Positions 33,450 to 43,511 of a stretch of DNA of 64,000 bases are shown piece after piece; position 1 is the first letter of the stretch; the number at the start of each line of letters is the position of its first letter. Source of the stretch: an uncultured Myxococcales bacterium (GTDB lineage: Bacteria > Myxococcota_A > UBA9042); assembly GCA_903840165.1 (NCBI GenBank), contig CAIMEY010000006.1, forward strand, positions 1 through 64,000, written 5' to 3'. The translations under genes and the position numbers were made by a program. The notes beneath the pieces are model-generated. The model was given only the letters and a program-made list of their open reading frames with translations. It was not told where the DNA came from and ran no database searches.

Positions 33450-35837
33450 GTGGCAAGCTCCGTGGTCCTGCCAGACCGACCAGAGAGGCCGCCTCTGCAG
33501 CGCGTGGGGGCCTCAACCGGCTTGCGTGCCATCGCCCATCGCCTTAGACCGGCAATGGTCGCGGGCGTCCTAAGCACGGCAGCCGCGTGTGGCGAAGCTG
33601 ATTCAGCTGTAACTTCGGGCATTTATGCCAATGGTGGTGCCGGTGACATTGTCGGCGAAGTCGGCGCCAACGGTGACAGCGATGGCTGGGTCGCGGAGGT
33701 CGATGTCGTAGCACCAGATACGTGTGTCAGTTTCTGTGCTTGTGCGGCGGCGGGCACCTACTGCGACGATGGCAATCCGTGCACCGCCGGCGAGCGCTGT
33801 CAGGCTGGATTAGGCATTTGTGCCAATGGCTTACCTGTGAATTGCCCTGGGATCTCTGCCTGCATCCAAGGCCAGTGCGACCCAAGCCAAGGCGGTTGCG
33901 TCTGGGGCCCTGCGCCCCAAGAGACGCCCTGCAACGACGGCAATGCGTGCACCAGCAGCGACGCGTGCAAGGGCGGATTGTGCCAAGGAAAGATTGCGCA
34001 ATGTGACGATGGCAACCCTTGCACGGCCGACAACTGCGACCCCGAGCTCGGCTGCATTTGGCCTGTGATCGCGGCTCCTTGCGACGATGGCGACCCGTGC
34101 ACCAAGTTTGACGTCTGTACAGCCGGCAGTTGCGCGGGCCTACCCACGGACAGCACGAGCGCCTGCAACGACGGAAATCCTTGTACAACGGATAGTTGCG
34201 CTACTGGCTTTGGCTGCGTCCACAGCACCAACGCCCTGCCCTGCGACGACGGCAACGCCTGCACCACAGGCGACACATGCAAGGGCGGCAATTGCCAGAG
34301 CGGGACGTTTACCTGCCAATGTGCGCAGAACTTAGACTGTTTTCCCTATGAGGACGGCAACGCGTGCAATGGCTCCTTATACTGCGACAAGACGGCTTGG
34401 CCATGGAATTGCAAAGTTAATCCAAAGACTATCGTGCAATGTGCCGACCTAGGCAGTGGGCCGTGCATCGCCAACCTCTGCAAGCCGACCACGGGCCAAT
34501 GCGTACCGGGCCTTAGCAGCGGCCCTTGCGACGATGGCCTGGCTTGTACAGGCGATGATCACTGCGAAAATGGCCTGTGCGCCGGCTCACCACCGCCTTC
34601 CGGCTGCGATGATAGCAACCCGTGCACGCTAGACGGTTGCAGCGGGGACGCCTGCACACACGACGCTGTGCCAGACGGAATTGCCTGTGATACTGCGAAG
34701 GTATGCAAGGCCGGCTCCTGCCAAGCCAAATGCAGCCTGCTCAATCTAGCCGTGGGCACGACCGGAACTGATGATTTCTATGCAGTAGCCGGCAGCGGCT
34801 TTGGCGGCTGGACGGCGGTCGGACGCAGCAGCGGCCCTGGCGGCACCGACGGCTGGATCGTCGAGTTCAACCAGGAAGGCTCCGTCATGTATCAACTTTT
34901 TGTCGATGGCGGTGCCGAAGAACAATTGCGCGCCGTGGCCCTGCCCAGTGACGCTACACGCATCGCCGTGGGCTGGTCGGGTTCGATTGCCAAGGGATAC
35001 AGCGGATTTGCCGTGTCCTATACCGAAAAGGGCAGCATCGCCTGGCAAAAACTCTATTCCGGCGGCAACCGGCGCTTGCACGGCCTGACCCCCGTGGACG
35101 GCGGCATCGTCGCAGTAGGCCAGATCGACGACGGGGGCAGCAGCGGTCAACAAGGCTTGATCATGCGCCTGGACTTTGCCGGTAACGTGATCTGGCAGAG
35201 CCAAATCGGCTTTCAGAGCAATGACATCCTCTACAGCGTCCTGAGCGAAGGCGGCCTATTGTACACCGCTGGCATGTCCTTCACGGCCGGTGCCCAGGGC
35301 GATGGCGACGGCTGGCTGGCGCAGGTGGACTTAGGGGGCCAACTGATTTGGCAGCAGCAACTCGGCGGTAGCCAATTCCAGTCTTTTGCTGCGGTGTTGC
35401 CGGCTGGCGATGCCCACCTGTTCCTGCCCGGCATCACCAATGGCGCCGGTTCAAACTACGACGGGCTGCTCGTGGCGACCAAGTTGGACGGCAAGCAAGA
35501 GTGGGCTAGCACCTTTGGCGGCGCAAAGGACGATTTCTTCAACGGTGCTGCGGTGTTTTCACCAGGTCTGATCATGGTTGGCGGTTCCGAGTCGTACTCG
35601 GCGGGCGGCGACCAAGACGGCTTGCTGGTCCGCGTCGACGGCAGCGGCAAGATGTTGTGGCAAAAAACCCTTGGAACGCCGGGCAATGACGTGTTGTGGG
35701 GCGCAACTTCGGTGGCCAATGGCGGTGTGGTCGCGGTCGGCACCACGGCCAAGGCGCTCGTGGGCGGCAAGCCGGGCGATTCGGTCAATGGTTGGATCGT
35801 GCGGGTAGACAGCGCCGCCGATTCGAGTTGCAATTGA
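33450..35837 (+). CDS. Lipoprotein with DDGNPCT repeats and beta-propeller
   Basis: The protein is 795 residues. The GTG at 33450 follows GGAGG with a six-base spacer; the signal ends STAAAC (Cys about 48), with a long Arg-rich n-region. Residues 90-430 contain about eight copies of a CDDGNPCT-type module (CDDGNPCTAGERC, CNDGNACTSSDAC, CDDGDPCTKFDVC, CDDGLACTGDDHC). Residues 435-790 form a propeller-like region of about 50-residue repeats with DGW/DGL...V-D..G..-W-Q (GWIVEFNQEGS, LIMRLDFAGNVIWQ, GWLAQVDLGGQLIWQ, DGLLVRVDGSGKMLWQ). Both parts are seen in myxobacterial surface proteins; the ligand is unknown. Confidence 0.82.
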   Translation: MASSVVLPDRPERPPLQRVGASTGLRAIAHRLRPAMVAGVLSTAAACGEADSAVTSGIYANGGAGDIVGEVGANGDSDGWVAEVDVVAPDTCVSFCACAAAGTYCDDGNPCTAGERCQAGLGICANGLPVNCPGISACIQGQCDPSQGGCVWGPAPQETPCNDGNACTSSDACKGGLCQGKIAQCDDGNPCTADNCDPELGCIWPVIAAPCDDGDPCTKFDVCTAGSCAGLPTDSTSACNDGNPCTTDSCATGFGCVHSTNALPCDDGNACTTGDTCKGGNCQSGTFTCQCAQNLDCFPYEDGNACNGSLYCDKTAWPWNCKVNPKTIVQCADLGSGPCIANLCKPTTGQCVPGLSSGPCDDGLACTGDDHCENGLCAGSPPPSGCDDSNPCTLDGCSGDACTHDAVPDGIACDTAKVCKAGSCQAKCSLLNLAVGTTGTDDFYAVAGSGFGGWTAVGRSSGPGGTDGWIVEFNQEGSVMYQLFVDGGAEEQLRAVALPSDATRIAVGWSGSIAKGYSGFAVSYTEKGSIAWQKLYSGGNRRLHGLTPVDGGIVAVGQIDDGGSSGQQGLIMRLDFAGNVIWQSQIGFQSNDILYSVLSEGGLLYTAGMSFTAGAQGDGDGWLAQVDLGGQLIWQQQLGGSQFQSFAAVLPAGDAHLFLPGITNGAGSNYDGLLVATKLDGKQEWASTFGGAKDDFFNGAAVFSPGLIMVGGSESYSAGGDQDGLLVRVDGSGKMLWQKTLGTPGNDVLWGATSVANGGVVAVGTTAKALVGGKPGDSVNGWIVRVDSAADSSCN

Positions 35838-35874
35838 CCCCCGGCGCTGGCGTGGGCGCACTCAGACGGTAATC

Positions 35875-37068
35875 ATGGCTCAAGCCCTTGAACATCTTCG
35901 CATTCTCGACCTAACCGCCCTGTGGCCCGGGCCTCTTGCTACGGTCATGCTAGCGGACTTGGGCGCCGACGTGCTGAGGCTGGAAGCCCCAGACCGCCCG
36001 GATTTGCTCCAGTTTCTTGAACCGATGGATGCGGGCGACGCGGGGGCGGCCTGGCGCATGGTCAATCGCAACAAGAGGTCCCTGGCGCTCAACCTCAAGG
36101 CCCCGGGGGCGGCGGCGATTGTCGCGCAGTTGGTGCAGACCTACGACATTGTGATCGAACAGTTTCGCCCTGGGGTCTTGCAGCGTTTAGGTATTGATTA
36201 CGAGGAGTTGCGAAAGGATCAGCCCCGACTCATTTGGTGTGCGCTGACCGGTTATGGGCAGGATGGCCCCTACCGCGACCGCGCCGGACATGACCTTGAT
36301 TTTGTAGCTCTTTCAGGCCTGGCTTCGCGCATGTCGGCAGGACCTTCGCACCCGGGGGCGCTGATCGGCGACGCCGCTGGCGGCAGCTTTCCTGCGATTA
36401 TTTCAATACTTGCCGCAGTCATTCAGCGCGATCGCACTGGGCTTGGCCAGTTCATTGACGTGGCGATGGCCGATGGTGCCCTGTGGCTCAATGCGTGGCC
36501 GGCGGCGGAGGCTTTGACAACTGGCGCTGCACTGCCTGCTGGGGCCCACGCCTTGGAAGGGGGCAGTTTGTATGGGTATTATCGCTGCAAGGATGGTGGC
36601 TACTTGGCCATGGCCGCCTTGGAGCCCAAGTTCTGGCAACAGTTTTGCGCCGCGATCGAGTTGCCGGACCTCGTCGACGCCGACACGACAACGCCAGAGA
36701 AGACGAGTCAAGTTCGCGAACTGATTGCCAATCGTCTGGCCCAGGAGGACCGCGCCACCTGGCAGGGGCGCCTCGGGGCCGTGGACTGCTGCGTCGAATC
36801 GGTGTTGACGACGGAACAAGCGCTGGCCCATCCGCATTATCAAGCCCGGGGCGCGGTCGTCGATGTGCCCCTGGCTGGGGGTGGACACGTCCGTCAACTC
36901 GGCAGTCCGCTTCGGCTTTCAGCCAGCGAGCCCCGCTATTGGCGCGCCGGGGTGGAGGCGGGCACCGATAGCCGTGCCGTCCTGGCGGAACTCGGACTGA
37001 GCGCCGAGAAAATTGAGCAATTGTGCGCAGATGGCGTGGTATACGCCCCTCAAGGTTGCCCGGAGTAG
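35875..37068 (+). CDS. CaiB/BaiF-type (family III) CoA-transferase
   Basis: The protein is 397 residues. LRILDLTALWPGPLATVMLA and DLGADVLRLEAP at the N terminus, NRNKRSLALNLKAPGA, VIEQFRPGVLQRLGIDYE and GYGQDGPYRDRAGHDLDF (with the catalytic Asp) are family III CoA-transferase marks. It exchanges CoA between an acyl-CoA and a carboxylic acid in the cytoplasm; an alpha-methylacyl-CoA racemase activity in the same fold cannot be excluded. The next gene starts three bases after its stop, so they form an operon. Confidence 0.9.
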   Translation: MAQALEHLRILDLTALWPGPLATVMLADLGADVLRLEAPDRPDLLQFLEPMDAGDAGAAWRMVNRNKRSLALNLKAPGAAAIVAQLVQTYDIVIEQFRPGVLQRLGIDYEELRKDQPRLIWCALTGYGQDGPYRDRAGHDLDFVALSGLASRMSAGPSHPGALIGDAAGGSFPAIISILAAVIQRDRTGLGQFIDVAMADGALWLNAWPAAEALTTGAALPAGAHALEGGSLYGYYRCKDGGYLAMAALEPKFWQQFCAAIELPDLVDADTTTPEKTSQVRELIANRLAQEDRATWQGRLGAVDCCVESVLTTEQALAHPHYQARGAVVDVPLAGGGHVRQLGSPLRLSASEPRYWRAGVEAGTDSRAVLAELGLSAEKIEQLCADGVVYAPQGCPE

Positions 37069-37071
37069 TGG

Positions 37072-37788
37072 ATGCAGATCGCTTGGGTCAGTGGGTCAAC
37101 AGGACTGGTCGGACGGGCTTTGGTGACGCAGTTGCTGGCCCAAGGCGTGCGGACCTACGCGCATGTTCGTCCTGATTCCAAGGATATCGAGCGTTGGCAG
37201 AGCCATTTTGCTGGCTTGGGCGCCCAGGTGGTGCTGACGCCGTGGCAGCAGGCCGACATCAGCGAGGCCCTGACAACTGCCCAAGTAGACACGGTATTTT
37301 GCTGCATTGGCACGACCAAGGCCCGCATGCACAGTGACGGCGAGGCGGCCAACAGCTACGAAACGGTGGACTTCGGCCTGACGCGCACGCTTGCCCTGGC
37401 CAGCGCAGCAGCCAAGTCCGTGCAACGATTGGTCTATCTGTCGTCAGAAGGGGCTTCGGCCGACGCCGTGGGCGCCTACCTGCAGTGGCGCTGGAAGGCG
37501 GAACAGGCCGTGCAAACATCCGGCATTTCTTATACAATTGCCCGAGCTCCTCTCATCACAGGCGAACGCGATACGCCTCGCCTGCTCGAAGGCGTCGCTG
37601 CGTCGGCGCTGGTGGGAATTCTCAAGGTTTTATCGCTGGTTGGCGCAAAACAGACCGCAGCCCGCTACCAAAGCATCTCCGGCGAGGATCTTGCCTTTGC
37701 CTTGCGCACCGCGGCTGTGGATCCGTCCTGCGCCAATCAAGTCTTACGCGCCGAACAATTGAGTCGACCTGTTCATGGAACTATCTGA
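37072..37788 (+). CDS. NAD(P)-binding Rossmann-fold protein, SDR type
   Basis: The protein is 238 residues. The N-terminal WVSGSTGLVGRALVTQLL is the NAD(P)-binding Gly-rich loop of atypical SDRs; VDTVFCCIGTTKA and VQRLVYLSSEGA follow as in the HTATIP2-like/NAD-dependent epimerase group. The catalytic Tyr-x3-Lys is not seen in its usual place. It lies three bases after the CoA-transferase and 60 bases before the phosphoglucomutase. Reaction unknown. Confidence 0.8.
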   Translation: MQIAWVSGSTGLVGRALVTQLLAQGVRTYAHVRPDSKDIERWQSHFAGLGAQVVLTPWQQADISEALTTAQVDTVFCCIGTTKARMHSDGEAANSYETVDFGLTRTLALASAAAKSVQRLVYLSSEGASADAVGAYLQWRWKAEQAVQTSGISYTIARAPLITGERDTPRLLEGVAASALVGILKVLSLVGAKQTAARYQSISGEDLAFALRTAAVDPSCANQVLRAEQLSRPVHGTI

Positions 37789-37848
37789 ATGAACGCCAAC
37801 CTCTCGCCAACACTCGCCCTAGTCTGAGTGCCCGCCCTAAGGAGTCCG

Positions 37849-39615
37849 ATGACCGCCAAGGAAAATGCCACGTTGTATGAACGCGTTCGCACTTGGATCG
37901 ATGACGACCCGGACCCGCAGACCGCGCGAGAAGCCGAAGTACTTCTCGCTCAAGCGGAATTCGCCAAGCTTTCGGATCAGTTCTATGGCCACCTGGAGTT
38001 CGGCACGGCCGGGCTGCGCGGTGTCTTGGGGGCCGGTCCCAATCGGATGAATCGTGCCGTTGTCCGTAAAACGACAGCGGGATTGTGCCATTACCTGATC
38101 GCAGAGATCCCGGATGCACGGGCCAAAGGCCTAGTTATCGGTCGCGATGGCCGCCGGGGTTCGCTGGAGTTCGGCGAGGATGCAGCGCAAGTCGCTACAG
38201 CGCTTGGATTTGTTGTCCACTGGTTTGAAGACTATGCGCCCACGCCCCTCACCGCCTTTGCGGTAGAACACCTCGGAGCGGCCGCGGGCGTCATGGTAAC
38301 GGCCAGCCATAACCCACCGGAATACAACGGATATAAGGTCTACTGGCGCAATGCTGCGCAGATCATCCCGCCCCACGACACCGGCATTGCTGCGGCGATT
38401 GCGGCGGTAACTGAGGTCAAGGCGATTAAACTCCTTGATTGGCAAGCTAGTTTGCAGCAAGGGCTCATCAAAGTCGTGCCGCCTTCGGTGCAGGACGCCT
38501 ACTTCGCCGCGCTGCAGGGCCTGGACTTTCATCTGGAGATGGACCGCGATTTGGTCATTGCTTACACGCCATTGCACGGAGTCGGCGGCGTTTCGATCCA
38601 GCGCGTTTTTGCCGAGGCGGGCTTTGCCAACCTGCACGTGGTGGCGAGCCAGTTCACGCCCGATGGCGAGTTTCCCACCGTGCGTTTTCCCAATCCGGAA
38701 GAGCCCGGCGCCATGGACCATGTCCTTGCATTGGCAGCAGAAGTCAGCGCGGATCTGGTCCTGGCCAATGACCCCGATGCCGACCGATTGGCCGTGGCCT
38801 TTGGCCAAGCGTCCGGCAGCGTTCGCATGCTAAGTGGCAATGAAATCGGGGTATTGCTTGGCCATCACCGCATCGTCGACGACCCAAAGCCAACGTCGCC
38901 GCGCCTGCTGGTCACGACCATTGTATCATCCCCACAACTTGGCGAGATTGCTCGCGATTTGGACGTTGAATATGCCGAAACCTTGACCGGCTTCAAGTGG
39001 ATCGCCAATCAGTCCTTGGCCTGGCAGGCCCGCACCGGCGGACAGTTCGCCTTTGGCTATGAGGAAGCACTAGGTTCGTCCACAGGCCCCGTGGTGCGCG
39101 ATAAAGACGGCATTGGCGCTGCCATCGTTTGCGCGCGTCTAGCAGCCTTTCTCAAACGCAAGGGGCAAACGCTGGGGGACCGCCTCGACGACATCGCCCG
39201 GCAACACGGCGTATGGGTGAGCGCCCAGCACAACGCGACCTATCCGGGCAGCAGTGGTGCCGCAAAAATCGCTTCGCTCATGCAGGGGTTGCGTGCAAAT
39301 TTGCCTTGGCAGATTGGCAGCCAAGGCGTGCAGGCCATTGCGGACTTCCAGGTCGGCACTCGGACCAGCCGCGATGGTGAAGTCGCCGCGCTCACGGACA
39401 TGCCGCAATCCAACGTCTTGAGTTTTCAGCTGCAGGGCGGCAACCGCATTGTCGCTCGGCCCTCGGGGACCGAACCCAAGATCAAGTTCTACTTTGATGT
39501 CAAGGCTTTGCCCGGCACTGATGAATCGCTAACCGATGCGCGGGCCCGGGCTCAGGCGACGCTGGATGAACTGCGCGCTGCGTTCTTAGCGTTGGCCGAC
39601 CGCATCTCAGCCTAA
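37849..39615 (+). CDS. Phosphoglucomutase/phosphomannomutase family phosphohexomutase
   Basis: The protein is 588 residues, the length of PgcA-like alpha-phosphoglucomutases. EFGTAGLRGVLGAGPNRMN, VTASHNPPEYNGYKVYW with the phosphoserine, NDPDADRLAVAF for the metal, TLTGFKWIA and RPSGTEPKIKFY for the phosphate are all present in order. It interconverts hexose 1- and 6-phosphates and so links glucokinase (2596) to polysaccharide synthesis. The ATG at 37849 follows AAGGAG; the upstream GTG is rejected. Confidence 0.93.
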   Translation: MTAKENATLYERVRTWIDDDPDPQTAREAEVLLAQAEFAKLSDQFYGHLEFGTAGLRGVLGAGPNRMNRAVVRKTTAGLCHYLIAEIPDARAKGLVIGRDGRRGSLEFGEDAAQVATALGFVVHWFEDYAPTPLTAFAVEHLGAAAGVMVTASHNPPEYNGYKVYWRNAAQIIPPHDTGIAAAIAAVTEVKAIKLLDWQASLQQGLIKVVPPSVQDAYFAALQGLDFHLEMDRDLVIAYTPLHGVGGVSIQRVFAEAGFANLHVVASQFTPDGEFPTVRFPNPEEPGAMDHVLALAAEVSADLVLANDPDADRLAVAFGQASGSVRMLSGNEIGVLLGHHRIVDDPKPTSPRLLVTTIVSSPQLGEIARDLDVEYAETLTGFKWIANQSLAWQARTGGQFAFGYEEALGSSTGPVVRDKDGIGAAIVCARLAAFLKRKGQTLGDRLDDIARQHGVWVSAQHNATYPGSSGAAKIASLMQGLRANLPWQIGSQGVQAIADFQVGTRTSRDGEVAALTDMPQSNVLSFQLQGGNRIVARPSGTEPKIKFYFDVKALPGTDESLTDARARAQATLDELRAAFLALADRISA

Positions 39616-39729
39616 GGCGGGTCCACGCGGTCTGTGTGCGAAGTTTCTGAAATAACAAGGGAATACTTTGCGCGATCCCGAGACGGGAGATGGCTTGCCC
39701 GATTCCGCCAGGAACGTGGGGCGCAATCC

Positions 39730-42240
39730 CTACTTGAGCATTACGCCACCCGGGTAGGAATAGCTGACGTAGGGTGCCCAACCATAGACAACCAAACCAC
39801 AATTCTTGGCGTTGAGCGTCGGGCAGGTCAGGGTGTGCGAACCGGGCGTGGCCTCTAGGCGCGCGACCGTCCAACCGGTCGAAAACGGCGTAAAGCTGCC
39901 GGGATCAATCGCCTGTCCGTCCAAGGTCGCCGAGCCGCCCACGGGCGCAATGATGTTGACATAGTTCTTGTCATAGTTGTTCGGCACGAGAAACACGTAC
40001 TGACTCAGGTACTTGTCAGAGGGCACCAGCAGACTGAAATCCGGATCGCCGACCTTGGCGTCGCCTTGCTGGGGGATATTGGGACAATCCGCGTTCTTCT
40101 TGCACGGCTGCGGACTCCCCAGATCATTCCAGAAAGACGTGCAAATCTTCTCGGACTGATCGGCAAACTTGGTGGTGCAGACGTCCGAGTTGGGATCAGG
40201 CGCATTGGCCGCGGCCATGAATTGGCCAACGAGTATGGGCTTATCGGCGTTAATCGAAAAGTCCTTGTCCGTTTCAAACTCGTACCACTGGCCCTTGTTG
40301 AGCACGGGCACATTGGCGACAACCGGTGAGGTCGTGACATTGGTGCCGTCCTGAGACGCCAAAATACGCCAGGTGTCTTTTTCATTGCCACGCGGCTGAA
40401 ACTTGGTCGCTAAGTACTTGGTACCCCAAGTAGAAATCGGGAAGAGCTGCTCCTCAAGGTGGTCCTGGCAGCAGGTGCGCGGGCAGTCGTCATTGGTCGT
40501 ACACGCCCAGCCCTGGTACTCGCAGACGCCGTTGACGCAGTGGTCGGTGTTGGGCGAGTTGGACGATTCCGAGCCGCCGAACACCACCACCGGGTAGTCG
40601 CAAGAAATGTAGCTACCGGTCAAATCCGCAGCGCTGGCGTTGGTTTCGATGTTGAGCACTTCGCCTTGATCGAGGTCGAACTCTTGCAAGTCGCCCTTCT
40701 TCATCGCCGTGACGTTGCTGGTGCAGCCGACCGGAACGACGGCGCCGGTGTCTTTGTCCTTGTAGCAAGCGCCCGCCGATGTCGTTGCTGAAGCAGTGAT
40801 TTTGCAATGCGTTTTACCCGGCTGGGTCGAGACGATGTTGAAGTAGCCGCGCAGATCGCCGGTCTGTTCGCGCGTCATTATGAAGTAGTCGTTGCCGATG
40901 CCATTGGTCGGCAGCAACAGCGAGGCATCATTGGAGAATACGTCTTGATTCTGCAGCGGATTGAACTGGTAGGCGACGATCGGCTGACTCGACTGAATCC
41001 GGTACGCCGCCTTGTTGCGGTTGGTGCCATCTTGATTGAGCGGCTTCACTTTCCACGTTGGATCCGGCAGGTTAATGATCTTGAGCGCGCCCTTGGGCAC
41101 CGTATACGTCGACTTCATGCCCGTACCGGCCGTCACCGTCACTTGCGCGGCTTTGTCCTTGGTATTGGAAATAATCACGCTAAATTGCGCGTTTTGGGCA
41201 TCAAAGTACTTGGGCGTTCCGTCAGGATTGGCATTGCCGGAATAGACGTACACGTTGTCGAGGTCGACCGCCCAATAGTCGCAGCCGACATTGGTGTTGG
41301 ATTTGAAGTCGCTGTTGCAAGGGTTGACGCACAAGCCGCCCAGGCAGGTCCAGCCCTGCAGGGAGCAGTCGTTGGTGTCGTAGCCACTGCCATCTGCCTT
41401 GCAACTCAGGGCCTTATCGCCATTGCACTGTTGCTGCCCCGGCACGCAGGTCTGGCACTTGCCAAAGAGGCAAACGGTGTCGCCGCTGCAGGTCGACAGG
41501 ACCTTGGCCGCCGCGCCGGTGTCATTGCACTGCATGACGGTCTTGGATGCAGTTTGGCCCACGGGAACCTTGCCACAATACTGCTTATTTGGCTCGCAGG
41601 TATGGCAGCTATCGGTGTAGCAGGTCGGCTTGTTCGGCGGGCATTCGGTGGTGGTGGTGCTTGCGCCGTCGGCGTTGCAAATATCCAAGAATGTTGTGCC
41701 GTTGCAGACCTGGCTACCGGGCTTGCATTGGAACACGGTGCACTTGTAGTCGATGCAGTTGGAACCTTGGGCGCAGTGGGCGTCGTACAGGCACTCGACG
41801 CACTGGTGGGTTCCGACGTTGCACCACGGTGTCGCGGCGGAAGTTCCGTCTCCGGTCAAGCCCTTACAGGCCGCTTGGGTGGTGCAGGCGGGGCCGCTGT
41901 AGCTGCTGCCGTCGGTGGCGGCGTCGTCGCTGCTGCCGGCGTCGTCGGCGTCGCAATCGGTGCAAGCATCATCGGTTGCGCCACAATTGTCATCTGTGCA
42001 CGCATCATCGGTGACGTCCGCGGCGACAGTGTCAGCGCCGTCGGTCTTGGTGCCAGCGCCATCGATGGCGTCGGCGATAATCGCATCACCCTGCGGCGGG
42101 AAAAGCCCCGTGTCAACCGTACCTTGCGTGTTGCCAGCCTGATTGTTGCTGCAAGCCAGAGCGAGCAGGGTCAGGGCCAGCAGCCCCCAAGCACGAGGGT
42201 AGAGGCGCCACTGCGTTGAAACTGTATTGGTTCCAGTCAT
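39730..42240 (-). CDS. IgGFc-binding-type surface lipoprotein (paralogue 2)
   Basis: The protein is 836 residues. The ATG at 42240 follows AAGGAAC and opens a signal ending LLALAC. An Asp/Cys/Thr-rich linker (to about residue 110) and several Cys-rich modules (CKGLTGDG, CVECLYDAHCAQGSNC, CLFGKCQTCVPGQQQC, about 110-310) precede a large beta-rich domain (about 330-836) with NIPs like KTHCKITASATTSAG, CCQDHLEEQLFPISTWG and the ending YVNIIAPVGGSATLDG... VVYGWAPYVSYSYPGG. The end and overall order match the protein at 3715-5817. It should be exposed on the cell surface. Confidence 0.8.
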   Translation of the reverse strand: MTGTNTVSTQWRLYPRAWGLLALTLLALACSNNQAGNTQGTVDTGLFPPQGDAIIADAIDGAGTKTDGADTVAADVTDDACTDDNCGATDDACTDCDADDAGSSDDAATDGSSYSGPACTTQAACKGLTGDGTSAATPWCNVGTHQCVECLYDAHCAQGSNCIDYKCTVFQCKPGSQVCNGTTFLDICNADGASTTTTECPPNKPTCYTDSCHTCEPNKQYCGKVPVGQTASKTVMQCNDTGAAAKVLSTCSGDTVCLFGKCQTCVPGQQQCNGDKALSCKADGSGYDTNDCSLQGWTCLGGLCVNPCNSDFKSNTNVGCDYWAVDLDNVYVYSGNANPDGTPKYFDAQNAQFSVIISNTKDKAAQVTVTAGTGMKSTYTVPKGALKIINLPDPTWKVKPLNQDGTNRNKAAYRIQSSQPIVAYQFNPLQNQDVFSNDASLLLPTNGIGNDYFIMTREQTGDLRGYFNIVSTQPGKTHCKITASATTSAGACYKDKDTGAVVPVGCTSNVTAMKKGDLQEFDLDQGEVLNIETNASAADLTGSYISCDYPVVVFGGSESSNSPNTDHCVNGVCEYQGWACTTNDDCPRTCCQDHLEEQLFPISTWGTKYLATKFQPRGNEKDTWRILASQDGTNVTTSPVVANVPVLNKGQWYEFETDKDFSINADKPILVGQFMAAANAPDPNSDVCTTKFADQSEKICTSFWNDLGSPQPCKKNADCPNIPQQGDAKVGDPDFSLLVPSDKYLSQYVFLVPNNYDKNYVNIIAPVGGSATLDGQAIDPGSFTPFSTGWTVARLEATPGSHTLTCPTLNAKNCGLVVYGWAPYVSYSYPGGVMLK

Positions 42241-42385
42241 TATCCGTTCCTTGACAAGCGTATCAGAACACCGGCAGCGAGGCCTTGATGGCCGCGTCAG
42301 GGTCGCCGTCCCCGCTCACGCCGCGACTACAGCGGTGCCAGCCAGAGCCGAAGTCCCTGTCGCGCCGATGCTGCAAAACCTTACT

Positions 42386-42414
42386 AGCATACGCAAGTCC
42401 CAGGCCTTTCACAA
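42386..42414 (-). promoter_or_regulatory. Candidate promoter of the second IgGFc-type gene
   Basis: On the minus strand TTGTGA (42414-42409) is followed after exactly 17 bases by TATGCT (42391-42386), 4 of 6 in each box. It lies about 145 bases before the ATG at 42240. The rest of the 236-base gap contains no supported gene. Confidence 0.4.
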
Positions 42415-42476
42415 TTGCCAAGCAGCCAGCGCCCGTTTTCCCGGGTTGCTTGGACCCCAACAAGTTAACCAGCTGA

Positions 42477-43511
42477 TCATAGGTTTATTTCGCCACGGCG
42501 ATGGGCGTGACGCAGGGCATCGAACTGCCCAGGCGGGCCAAGGCGCAGCGCCCGATCGGCCGCGTCCAGCGCCGAAAAGGCCTCAGTGGCCCCTGGCGGG
42601 TCGACGCGCCGGAGCACCTCAGCGACAGCAACCTCGAGGGATCCAGGCGGCAACAAATTGAATTGACGGCGTAATCCATCCAGAGCTAGCCATGCCACGC
42701 GCAGCTTGCCTTCGATGCTATGTCCGGCAATGTGCGGTGTAGCGCGATCACAGGCGGCAACAAACGCCGGATCCGGCTGCGGTTCGCCGACAAAAGTGTC
42801 CACGGCTAGGCCGCGCAGGGCGCCGGTACGCCGTAACTGAGCTGCGGCTTGCTGCTCAAGCACGCCACCCCGCGACGCCTGCAGAACTACCGCGCCAGGC
42901 CAGCCAGTGAGGACAGATTCATCTAGCAAATCCAAGGTCTTGTCCGGCCCCTGTCCAGTCAGCGGCACGTGTAGTGTGACCGCCAGCCACGGCTGCTGCA
43001 GCGCCTGCGTCCAAGACATCCCGCAGAAATTCGCATCGAGCCGTGCACGCGGCGGATCGCAGCCAATGGCCCTAAAGCCACGCATCTGCAATCGCGCAAG
43101 AACCGCAGAGCCGACCGCCCCAACACCTACGACCAGAATTCTTCCTTGTTCCTGAGGTGTTACGCCCTGGCTACTCAGGCCCCAATCGACCCAGTCGGCC
43201 ACGGCGTGGGCATTGCCACCTCGACCGGTATGCAGGCCAATGCCCTGTTGTTGCAAGGCTAGTTCGTCCACGTGGTCCGTCCCCGAGGACAGCGTCGCCA
43301 CGGCCCGCAGGTTCGGCAAGCGCTGCAGAGCCGCACGATCAAGCTTGGTCACCGAGCGCAGCAGAATTGCGTCGCATTTCTCAAGGGCTGAATCCGTCCA
43401 ATCGGGCTGCCGCGGGCGGTAGGGCACGATCGCCAAGCCGTCCAGCCAGGACAAGGGCAGCGCGGCGACATCACCCGACAAAACCCCAGTATCAACAGCA
43501 AGATGAACCAT
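42477..43511 (-). CDS. pdxB: 4-phosphoerythronate dehydrogenase-like (PdxB-type) 2-hydroxyacid dehydrogenase
   Basis: The protein is 344 residues. DAILLRSVTKLDRAAL, TLSSGTDHVDELALQQQGI, GGNAHAVADWV (Asn-Ala as in PdxB), ILVVGVGAVGSAVLARL (NAD loop) and TPHIAGHSIEGKLRVA follow the order and wording of PdxB, which oxidises 4-phosphoerythronate in pyridoxal phosphate synthesis. Catalytic Arg and His are in place (SRGG; TPHIAGHS). The C-terminal dimerisation domain seems short. The start ATG follows GAGG. Confidence 0.8.
   Translation of the reverse strand: MVHLAVDTGVLSGDVAALPLSWLDGLAIVPYRPRQPDWTDSALEKCDAILLRSVTKLDRAALQRLPNLRAVATLSSGTDHVDELALQQQGIGLHTGRGGNAHAVADWVDWGLSSQGVTPQEQGRILVVGVGAVGSAVLARLQMRGFRAIGCDPPRARLDANFCGMSWTQALQQPWLAVTLHVPLTGQGPDKTLDLLDESVLTGWPGAVVLQASRGGVLEQQAAAQLRRTGALRGLAVDTFVGEPQPDPAFVAACDRATPHIAGHSIEGKLRVAWLALDGLRRQFNLLPPGSLEVAVAEVLRRVDPPGATEAFSALDAADRALRLGPPGQFDALRHAHRRGEINL

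Noticed and set aside
40807-42219. 470-codon plus-strand open frame opposite the second IgGFc-type gene
   Set aside because: It is the exact antisense of a gene with signal peptide, ribosome site and recognisable domains; its composition is Val/Gly/Ile-rich without motifs.
42263-42463. 66-codon minus-strand frame upstream of the second IgGFc-type gene
   Set aside because: It overlaps the best promoter candidate of that gene and has no ribosome site or family resemblance.
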